The notes under the pieces are model-generated. The model made no database searches. It worked only from the letters and a program-made list of their open reading frames with translations, and was not told the origin of the DNA. From an uncultured Bacteroidales bacterium (GTDB lineage: Bacteria > Bacteroidota > Bacteroidia > Bacteroidales > Paludibacteraceae), in assembly GCA_937892015.1 (NCBI GenBank), contig CALAUY010000188.1:1-6174 (forward strand): a stretch of 6,174 nt of DNA. The letters are read 5' to 3'. A program made the position numbers and the translations under genes. Below are positions 1-5,311 of the stretch, piece after piece. Numbering within the stretch: position 1 is the stretch's first letter; the number at the start of each line of letters is the position of its first letter.

Positions 1-227
1 GCCTCAGGGTCACGCAGTATTTTTGCCACCTGCTCGTTGTGCGAACGGCGAAGCAAGAAACTGACATCGCGGAAAGCAGCGTTTGCCATCTTGGTGAGGC
101 CCTCTCTCTCGATTTTCAAGATAGGATGACCCTCAAACTCGCTGACTGACACGTGGTCTTTTGTCAGCAGATAATACTCGGTCGTGTCGTCTCCGAGCTG
201 GAACATTGGTGCGTACTTAAACTCCAT
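1..227 (-). CDS. fum: Fumarate hydratase class I (Fe-S type), N-terminal fragment
   Basis: This is the first 75 codons of a gene that runs off the left edge. The enzyme interconverts fumarate and malate in the cytoplasm (TCA cycle; in anaerobic Bacteroidales, the reductive branch from malate to fumarate). The translation starts MEFKYAPMFQLG and contains DTTEYYLLTKDHVSVSEFEG (residues 15-34), then AFRDVSFLLRRSHNEQVAKI and LRDPEA. From memory this aligns almost without gaps to the start of E. coli FumA/FumB (TEYYLLTSEHVSVSEFEG, and ADILRDPEAS). That match fixes both family and start codon: ATG at 227-225 gives the expected N-terminus. The Fe-S cysteines and catalytic regions lie beyond the window, so intactness cannot be judged. 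The gene has its own Bacteroidetes promoter and a short A-rich leader (AAAGAAAACAAAA) with no Shine-Dalgarno site. The family is near certain; the exact symbol (fumA or fumB) is not. Confidence 0.95.
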   Translation of the reverse strand, partial: MEFKYAPMFQLGDDTTEYYLLTKDHVSVSEFEGHPILKIEREGLTKMANAAFRDVSFLLRRSHNEQVAKILRDPE

Positions 228-254
228 TTTTGTTTTCTTTTAGCAATTTGGGTG

Positions 255-285
255 CAAAGTTACTATTTTTTTTTGACATATGCAA
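255..285 (-). promoter_or_regulatory. Bacteroidetes-type promoter for the fumarase
   Basis: Read on the minus strand, TAACTTTG (262-255) is an exact match to the Bacteroidetes -7 consensus TAnnTTTG. A TTG (285-283, within CTTGCA) sits 20 nt upstream, matching the -33 TTTG element at the usual 19-21 nt spacing. The spacer contains a run of nine A residues. Transcription would be expected to start near 248-250, giving a leader of about 20-23 nt before the ATG at 227. This is the best promoter match in the window. It implies the fumarase is transcribed independently of clpB. Confidence 0.8.
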
Positions 286-297
286 GAAAAAAGTGAA

Positions 298-311
298 AAA
301 AGTGCACTTTT
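298..311. promoter_or_regulatory. Perfect 14-bp palindrome upstream of the fumarase promoter
   Basis: AAAAGTGCACTTTT is perfectly self-complementary and ends 12 bp upstream of the -33 element. Next to it, between palindrome and promoter, is a short direct repeat (GAAAAAAGT twice, 286-303 on the plus strand). The position suits a dimeric regulator's operator. As a terminator it would be poor, because the palindrome leaves only about five A-T-rich stem pairs around a tetraloop, although T runs follow it on the minus strand. No regulator can be named. Confidence 0.35.
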
Positions 312-340
312 GGGTGTGATTTTTGTGTCGAGGGCTTACA

Positions 341-398
341 GAGATGTTAGCAAGAGGGTAAGGAGAGTCCGGAACGAGGGCGGATAAGAGAGGACGAG
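341..398 (-). other. C-rich, G-poor transcript segment after clpB (possible Rho loading region)
   Basis: By hand count, these 58 bases on the minus strand contain about 26 C and 6 G, in runs such as CCTCTCTTATCCGCCCTC. Unstructured C-rich, G-poor RNA just downstream of a stop codon is the classic character of Rho utilisation sites. The segment lies past the hairpin that follows clpB and ends before the fumarase promoter, so it would be untranslated. No reading frame here looks coding. A neutral alternative is simple low-complexity decay of an older purine-rich repeat. Confidence 0.35.
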
Positions 399-404
399 TA
401 GCCG

Positions 405-456
405 GTGCGGAAACAGGAGTTCTGAAACCAAAGTTCCGGAACCGAAGTTCCGGAAC
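405..456. repeat. Decaying 14-bp tandem repeat downstream of clpB
   Basis: The 10-bp core GTTCCGGAAC occurs perfectly at 433-442 and 447-456. A degenerate copy, GTTCTGAAAC (8/10), is at 419-428, and a weaker one, GTGCGGAAAC (7/10), at 405-414. All are exactly 14 bp apart, so the array has roughly four units that decay away from the clpB stop codon. Because the core is itself a palindrome, neighbouring copies pair with each other. An out-of-phase relative, TCCGGAAC, occurs at 368-375. Confidence 0.75.
433..456 (-). terminator. Strong hairpin with UUCG tetraloop just after clpB
   Basis: On the minus strand, two copies of the palindrome GTTCCGGAAC are separated by TTCG. They form a perfect 10-bp stem with a C-G closing pair, giving the exceptionally stable C(UUCG)G loop. 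The hairpin starts one base after the clpB TAA stop. The bases that follow (TTTGGTTTCAG) are only moderately T-rich, so it may act as an intrinsic terminator, as a 3'-end stabilising structure, or with Rho. The UUCG loop exists only in the minus-strand transcript (the plus strand would give CGAA), which fits a role in the clpB mRNA. Confidence 0.6.
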
Positions 457-457
457 A

Positions 458-2611
458 TTAATTCGTGAAGGTGAGTATGCCGTTATGGAGGTCAACGATG
501 ACGGGTTGAGCGGGGTTGACCTTACCGGCGATAATCTGCTTAGAGAGCTCGTTGAGGACGAGTCGTTGCAGAGCTCGCTTGACGGGTCGTGCACCGAACT
601 GCGGGTCGTACCCCTCGTGTGCGATGTAACGGATAGCATCATCGGTGACGCGTAGGTCGATGCCTGCCCCACCTTGTTCTGCGGGGCGTCCGAGCATCTT
701 GCGGATGCCGCTAATCTGCAGACCGACCACTTGCTCAATCATCTCCTCGTTGAGCGGTGTGAACATGATTGTCTCGTCGATACGGTTGAGGAACTCGGGA
801 CGGATTGTCTGCTTAAGCAGGTCAAAGATTTCGCGTTTGGTTTCCTCGCGCGGCACGCCTTTCTCTTCGTTCTCTCGGATGAGTTGCGAACCGAGATTGG
901 ACGTGAGGATGATAATCGTGTTCTTGAAGTTGACGGTTCGTCCCTTATTGTCGGTCAGTCGTCCGTCGTCAAGCACTTGCAGGAGTACGTTGAACACGTC
1001 GGGATGGGCTTTTTCTATCTCGTCGAAGAGCACGACCGAGTAGGGTTTATGCCGGATTGCTTCCGTCAGTTGACCACCCTCGTCGTAACCGACGTATCCC
1101 GGAGGTGCACCGATGAGTCGTGTGGCGGAGAATTTCTCTTGGTACTCGCTCATGTCGATACGCGTTATCATGTTCTCATCGTTGAAGAGGTAGTCGGCGA
1201 GAGCTTTGGCCAACTCGGTTTTGCCGACACCGGTAGTGCCGAGAAAGATGAAGCTGCCGATGGGTCGTTTGGGGTCTTGCAGTCCTGCACGTGAGCGGCG
1301 AATGGCGTCACTGACGGCTTGGATGGCCTCGTCTTGACCGATGACGCGCTTGTGGAGCTCTTCTTCGAGACTGAGCAGTTTCTCGCGTTCGGACTGCTGC
1401 ATCTTGGTCACGGGGATGCCTGTCCAGCGACTGACCACTTCGGCGATATCATCTTCCGTGACGGTGTCGTCGATGAGTCCTGCCCCGCCGGCGTTGAGGG
1501 CTTCTTCGGCTGCTTTGATATGGTTCTCGGCCTCTTGGATCTTGCCGTAACGCAACTCGGCCACTTTGCCGTAATTGCCCTCACGTTCAGCCACTTCGGC
1601 CTCGTGCTTCATCTCTTCAATACGCACTTTCTCCTTCTGGATAGTGTCGTACTGCACTTTCTCTTTTTTCCATTGCTCACGCATGCGTGCCGCCTCACTC
1701 TTCTTGTCGTCGAGCTCTCCGGTCAGGCGTTCCAGTTTGGGCTTGTCGTCCTCTTTGAGGATGGCTTGGCGCTCTATCTCGAGTTGCTTAATCTGCCGTT
1801 CCAGCAGATCGAGCTCTTCGGGTACGGAGTCCATCTCTAATCGCAGTTTACTGGCTGCCTCATCGACGAGGTCGATTGCTTTGTCGGGCAAGAACCGGTC
1901 GGAGATATAACGCGTGGACAGTTGCACGGCTGCAATGAGCGCGTCGTCCTTGATGCGCACATGGTGGTGGTTCTCGTATTTCTCTTTCAGTCCGCGGAGA
2001 ATACTGATTGTGGCAGCTTCATCGGGCTCATCAACCATGACGACTTGGAACCGACGCTCCAGAGCCTTATCTTTCTCGAAATACTTCTGGTACTCATCGA
2101 GAGTGGTGGCACCTATTGCCCTCAGTTCGCCGCGTGCGAGTGCCGGCTTGAGGATGTTAGCGGCATCCATAGCCCCGCTCGACTGTCCTGCCCCGACCAG
2201 CGTGTGGATCTCGTCGATGAAGAGGATAATCTCTCCCTCGCTTTGGATGACCTCGTTGATAACACCCTTGAGTCGTTCTTCGAACTCGCCTTGATACTTA
2301 GCACCGGCAATCAGTGCGCCCATGTCGAGCGAATAGAGCTGTTTTTTCTTGAGGTTCTCGGGCACGTCTCCCCGCATAATACGGAAAGCCAGACCTTCCG
2401 CGATAGCGGTCTTGCCGACACCCGGTTCACCTATCAGAATAGGGTTGTTTTTAGTGCGGCGACTCAGTATTTGCAGCACACGGCGGATCTCTTCGTCGCG
2501 ACCGATAACAGGGTCCAACTTGCCGCTTCTTGCACGCTCATTCAGGTTGATGGCGTACTTCTCCAAGTTCTCGTACCGAGAAGTGGATGATGTTTGATTC
2601 TGTGTTGCCAT
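458..2611 (-). CDS. clpB: ClpB AAA+ protein disaggregase lacking the N-terminal domain
   Basis: A 717-aa Hsp100 that would rescue aggregated proteins with DnaK by threading them through a hexamer. Both ATPase modules are complete. NBD1 has Walker A GEPGVGKT (61-68), pore loop KYQG (Tyr106), Walker B FIDE (D133/E134) and Arg fingers R186/R187. A coiled-coil M domain spans about 250-372, with Tyr355 in the motif-2 region that contacts DnaK. NBD2 has Walker A GTTGVGKT (458-465), pore loop GYVG (Tyr506), Walker B LFDE (D530/E531), Arg finger R610 and sensor-2 GARP (673-676). These sit 145-148 residues earlier than their E. coli ClpB equivalents from memory (K212, Y251, K611, Y653), so only the roughly 145-aa N-domain is missing. 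The start is firm: an in-frame TAG lies three codons upstream, and only 123 bp separate the gene from its neighbour. A short Gly/Ala-rich insertion (about 641-650) precedes the sensor-2 region. No convincing promoter is visible. A UUCG hairpin follows the stop. Confidence 0.95.
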   Translation of the reverse strand: MATQNQTSSTSRYENLEKYAINLNERARSGKLDPVIGRDEEIRRVLQILSRRTKNNPILIGEPGVGKTAIAEGLAFRIMRGDVPENLKKKQLYSLDMGALIAGAKYQGEFEERLKGVINEVIQSEGEIILFIDEIHTLVGAGQSSGAMDAANILKPALARGELRAIGATTLDEYQKYFEKDKALERRFQVVMVDEPDEAATISILRGLKEKYENHHHVRIKDDALIAAVQLSTRYISDRFLPDKAIDLVDEAASKLRLEMDSVPEELDLLERQIKQLEIERQAILKEDDKPKLERLTGELDDKKSEAARMREQWKKEKVQYDTIQKEKVRIEEMKHEAEVAEREGNYGKVAELRYGKIQEAENHIKAAEEALNAGGAGLIDDTVTEDDIAEVVSRWTGIPVTKMQQSEREKLLSLEEELHKRVIGQDEAIQAVSDAIRRSRAGLQDPKRPIGSFIFLGTTGVGKTELAKALADYLFNDENMITRIDMSEYQEKFSATRLIGAPPGYVGYDEGGQLTEAIRHKPYSVVLFDEIEKAHPDVFNVLLQVLDDGRLTDNKGRTVNFKNTIIILTSNLGSQLIRENEEKGVPREETKREIFDLLKQTIRPEFLNRIDETIMFTPLNEEMIEQVVGLQISGIRKMLGRPAEQGGAGIDLRVTDDAIRYIAHEGYDPQFGARPVKRALQRLVLNELSKQIIAGKVNPAQPVIVDLHNGILTFTN

Positions 2612-2679
2612 AATTGTCTAAATTTGATTTTTTACCCCTATATGCAAAAGGAGTGCCGAAAGTGTCGGATGGTACAATC

Positions 2680-2728
2680 TGTCAGTTTTCGGGTGATGGA
2701 GACTGACAAGCGACTGCCAAAATGTCAC
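2680..2728. promoter_or_regulatory. Cluster of TGACA/TGTCA elements in the tolC-clpB gap
   Basis: The 123-bp gap 2612-2734 contains no gene. Within it, plus-strand TGTCAGT (2680-2686) and ACTGACA (2702-2708) form a 7-bp inverted repeat with a 15-nt spacer. GACTGACAA (2701-2709) is followed by GACTGCCAA (2712-2720), a direct repeat of period 11 (8/9 match). Another TGTCA is at 2723-2727. A cluster of TGnCA elements ahead of clpB could be an operator or a special promoter. The inverted repeat could also form a weak hairpin after the TolC-family gene, but no T-run follows it on the minus strand. The function is unassigned. Confidence 0.3.
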
Positions 2729-2734
2729 GTGGCG

Positions 2735-4132
2735 TTAGTGCTCGGTTAGGTCGTGCAGTCGTCGTTGGGCAGTGTAATAAGCTATTTTTCTGTCGGTAAT
2801 GGCGTTCTGGGCCTGTAGCAGCATGGCGTTGGCTTGCAGCACATCGTTCATGGTGGCGAGTCCTGCCTCGTAGTGGAGTGTAGCGAGGCGGTAGTTCTCT
2901 TCGGCCATAGCCAGTGCGGACGAGTCGGAAGCGAGTAGGGCTTGTGCCTCAATCATCTGATTATAAGCTTGTTGCTCTTCGATACGCATCTTTCGGGTCA
3001 AGTCGTCGCGCTGCCATTCATACTGCTTGATGGTCACGTTGTGTTCGCGTATCTTGTGAGCCGTCTCCCACCACTGCGTGAGCGGAACGGTGGCAGTGGC
3101 GAAGAGCATGCCATTGTGACTGAAATCTTTTTTGACGGGGTTGCCCCAGAAATATGTCCCGCCGAATGCCACTTGCGGCAATGCCTCACCGATGCTCATC
3201 TTCTTGCGTAGTTCTTCGGCTTGCAGTTGGAGGTTGAGCAGTTGCTCTTCGGGTCGGCTGCCGTCGGCAGGTGCGAGTGCGAGCTGCGTAAGTGGTGGGA
3301 TACTCTCTGTCTGTTCGGTCAGCGTCAGCGGTTCTTGCGGCACGTTGATGCCCATCTGCTGGCAGAGCAGTTGTGAGGCGAGTTGTATGCCGTTGGCGAG
3401 CTGCAGTCGGGTGGCGCGCATCTCGTTCTTTTTCAGTTCCACTTGCAGGGCATCGCTTCGCGTGACGAGTCCCGCTCGTAGTGCCACGTCCACAGTGTGG
3501 CCGAGCGAGTCGAGCAGTGCGAGCGTCGATTCCACTGTCGCCACTTTGGCTTGCAGTCCTAATACGAGGTAGAACGTGGTCTCGACCTCTTCGAGCACGT
3601 CGCGTTCGCTCACTTGTGCGTTGAGTTCAGCCGCCTCGATGCCCAGTTGAGCCAAACGGTTGCCGTTGACGATGCGTCCACCGGCGAAGAGAGGCTGCAT
3701 AGCTGTTGCGCTCAGCGCCGTTCCGTACCGCATCAGGCTTATCTCGTTCTCTACGTCGGTGTTCGTCTTGACGAGGTCGTACAGTGCTTGCAGCACGCGA
3801 CGGGCATCATCAGACTGGATGTCGCTGATTCCGAACTCGAGAATGGGTTTGAGGGCATGATACGAGACGATACTACCGCTGACTTGCGGGAAGAACTTAG
3901 TGAACGCTTGTGCTTTCACTTCGCGCGCTTTCGCTATCTCGAGGCGCGAGATGCGGATGTCGGCGTTGTTCTCTTTCGCCAAGGCGAGACAACTATCCAG
4001 CGTGAGAGGCGCGGCGGGTTGTCCCGTCAAGGACTGCGATGTCTGTTGTCCCGTCAAGGACTGCGATGTCTGTTGTCCCGCTGCATGCAGCACAACCAAC
4101 ATTAGCAATACTATCCCAACGCGTCTTTTCAT
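2735..4132 (-). CDS. TolC-family outer-membrane efflux protein
   Basis: A 465-aa trimeric outer-membrane channel protein of the OEP/TolC family, which exports drugs or other substrates together with an inner-membrane pump and a periplasmic adaptor. The signal peptide is MKRRVGIVLLMLVVLHAAG (about 1-19). Two OEP repeats follow. The first runs from LTLDSCLALAKENNADIRIS through the family hallmark QPLFAGGRIVNGN (146-158) and RAGLVTRSDALQVEL (219-233). The second begins near 300 and ends with YEAGLATMNDVLQANAMLLQ (421-440). Long helical, Ala/Gln/Leu-rich stretches fit the periplasmic alpha-barrel. Length is normal for Bacteroidetes members. Residues 20-37 are two exact copies of QQTSQSLTG in the expected mature N-terminus. 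No pump or adaptor is in the window, so the substrate is unknown. The gene lies 24 bp behind the porin in the same direction and is probably co-transcribed with it. No N-terminal lipobox is seen. Confidence 0.92.
   Translation of the reverse strand: MKRRVGIVLLMLVVLHAAGQQTSQSLTGQQTSQSLTGQPAAPLTLDSCLALAKENNADIRISRLEIAKAREVKAQAFTKFFPQVSGSIVSYHALKPILEFGISDIQSDDARRVLQALYDLVKTNTDVENEISLMRYGTALSATAMQPLFAGGRIVNGNRLAQLGIEAAELNAQVSERDVLEEVETTFYLVLGLQAKVATVESTLALLDSLGHTVDVALRAGLVTRSDALQVELKKNEMRATRLQLANGIQLASQLLCQQMGINVPQEPLTLTEQTESIPPLTQLALAPADGSRPEEQLLNLQLQAEELRKKMSIGEALPQVAFGGTYFWGNPVKKDFSHNGMLFATATVPLTQWWETAHKIREHNVTIKQYEWQRDDLTRKMRIEEQQAYNQMIEAQALLASDSSALAMAEENYRLATLHYEAGLATMNDVLQANAMLLQAQNAITDRKIAYYTAQRRLHDLTEH
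4018..4080 (-). repeat. Perfect in-frame 27-bp tandem repeat in the TolC-family gene
   Basis: Two identical 27-bp units (4018-4044 and 4045-4071) are followed by the first 9 bp of a third (4072-4080). Each unit encodes nine residues, QQTSQSLTG in protein register, right after the predicted signal-peptide cleavage site and before the first conserved helix. The copies are identical even at silent positions, so the duplication is recent. Copy-number change by slippage would keep the reading frame. Confidence 0.95.
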
Positions 4133-4156
4133 GCTCGGTCTCGGTCGTGGTGATTG

Positions 4157-5308
4157 TCAGTAAATCAGGCAGGTAGTGAGCTGGAAATACTGGCTCTTGG
4201 AGTCGATACGATGACGCGAACAGTTGATTTTGTAGCCGTAATGCGCCTGTATGTAGAGCCACCGCACGGGTCGGTAGTTGATGCCACCGATGAACTGGTG
4301 GTTGCAGTAGTCGGGCAGGTAGTCGCACCAGTAGCGGTAAGCATCGTACTTGGCGAGTAGCGACCATTGGTTCTTGGGCGTTGTGCCCGGGTTGATGGTG
4401 TACTGGAGCATGCCGTACCATCCGTCGGATTGTTGTCCGTGTGTCAAACCACGTACGTACTCGGCGCGTGCGAGCCAATGGCTCTTGTCATCGTAACGGA
4501 GCGAGGCTGCCCATCGGTCACGTCGTCGGGTGAGTAGGGTGTCGTTGCCGGCACGGGTGGTCAGTTGCTGCTTGTATGCACCGATGTAGAACGACCCGCC
4601 GAGAGTCAGTGCTGCGGTCGGGTGAACATAGAAAGCGCCACTGACATCTTTCATAATGTCCTGATCGACGCAGTTCATGCCTGAACCATTGTACACGCCG
4701 AACTTATACTCGAAAAAATCGTGGTCAGCACCGCCCCAGGGCACGCGCCAAGCGTAGCCATAGACTGCCACGCCGATGTCGCGCCCACCGGCCAGATTAG
4801 TCAACTCGGGTATCAAGTCTTGGTTGTATCCGCAGAGCGCGGTAATGACTTGTGTGTAACTGACAGCCTCGAACGTGGCAGGACCTATCTGGTTCTCGAG
4901 GGTGATGGGGGTCTTGCTCTCGCCCATCCAGAAATTGACGTACTGCGATTGAGCTTTAGTGCACGCCAACGGGTGAAAATTGAGGTTAAAATCGAGGATA
5001 CGCACTTTGTTGGCAAACTCCACTTGCAGGTTGTAGTCGAGCCAGTCGAGCGGGTTGCCCTTGATGTTGAGTCGTGCGGTGTTGAACGTGAACGAATTGC
5101 TCCTCACGTTTGCGGCAGGGTCGGAGCGGAAGAGGTAACCCACTTGGATGGACCCGTTGATGGTGGGGATATAGCGGCTCTTGGCCTCAATCTTGTCCAT
5201 CACTTTGCTCAGCAGGCCATCCGTAGCATCCTCTTCTCCGTAGTTCTGACCGACAACCGAAAGGGCTGTCAGCAAACTCAACAACAATATGCCGAAACGT
5301 TTTCGCAT
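4157..5308 (-). CDS. Outer-membrane porin, phosphate-selective porin O/P family
   Basis: A 383-aa beta-barrel protein of the OprO/OprP-like family common in Bacteroidales; in characterised Pseudomonas members it takes up phosphate or polyphosphate. The signal peptide is MRKRFGILLLSLLTALSVVGQ (about 1-21). A short helical segment (30-44) follows, then alternating beta-strands with family-typical blocks: FTFNTARLNIKG (73-84), GESKTPITLEN (129-139), AGGRDIGV (173-180), YKFGVYNGSGMN (201-212), RAEYVRGLT (281-289), DGWYGMLQY (295-303) and GGINYRPVRWLYIQAHYGYK (341-360). The protein ends in LIY, an aromatic C-terminus expected for outer-membrane insertion. It has seven cysteines (116, 159, 213, 328, 335, 363, 380), which is unusual for such a barrel. 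The ATG lies three bases after the infB stop with no Shine-Dalgarno site, so it is probably co-transcribed and perhaps translationally coupled. Substrate specificity cannot be deduced; the family name does not prove phosphate transport here. Confidence 0.88.
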   Translation of the reverse strand: MRKRFGILLLSLLTALSVVGQNYGEEDATDGLLSKVMDKIEAKSRYIPTINGSIQVGYLFRSDPAANVRSNSFTFNTARLNIKGNPLDWLDYNLQVEFANKVRILDFNLNFHPLACTKAQSQYVNFWMGESKTPITLENQIGPATFEAVSYTQVITALCGYNQDLIPELTNLAGGRDIGVAVYGYAWRVPWGGADHDFFEYKFGVYNGSGMNCVDQDIMKDVSGAFYVHPTAALTLGGSFYIGAYKQQLTTRAGNDTLLTRRRDRWAASLRYDDKSHWLARAEYVRGLTHGQQSDGWYGMLQYTINPGTTPKNQWSLLAKYDAYRYWCDYLPDYCNHQFIGGINYRPVRWLYIQAHYGYKINCSRHRIDSKSQYFQLTTCLIY

Positions 5309-5311
5309 GGG

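Noticed and set aside
217..738. A 173-codon minus-strand open frame overlapping the 3' end of clpB and the gap before the fumarase gene.
   Set aside because: Most of it overlaps clpB out of frame, the composition is Ser/Arg/Pro-rich like a shadow frame, and it resembles no family I know. It also runs through the hairpin and the fumarase promoter.
674..2590. Several long plus-strand open frames opposite clpB (up to 222 codons).
   Set aside because: They lie opposite a highly conserved gene, have no promoter or recognisable domain, and are explained by clpB's codon bias.
2618..2648. Possible clpB promoter: TTTG at 2648-2645 and AAATTTAG at 2625-2618, 19 nt apart on the minus strand.
   Set aside because: The second box matches only four of the six fixed positions of TAnnTTTG, and the start site would fall almost on the ATG. 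Too weak to annotate.
2656..2667. Small hairpin CCGA/TCGG between the TolC-family gene and clpB.
   Set aside because: Only four base pairs and no following T-run, so expected by chance.
4130..4159. Possible porin-TolC fusion: the two genes share a reading frame, separated by a TGA and eight sense codons.
   Set aside because: The downstream gene has its own ATG and a clear signal peptide, so two separate exported proteins are far more likely than read-through.
3614..4163. Plus-strand open frames opposite the TolC-family gene, including one with a repeated LLSRQGLRC segment.
   Set aside because: The repeat is just the antisense reading of the 27-bp tandem repeat. The sense frame has a signal peptide and family motifs.
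3993..4478. A 161-codon minus-strand frame bridging the porin and TolC-family genes.
   Set aside because: It overlaps both real genes out of frame and is rich in Arg, His and Thr with no family resemblance.
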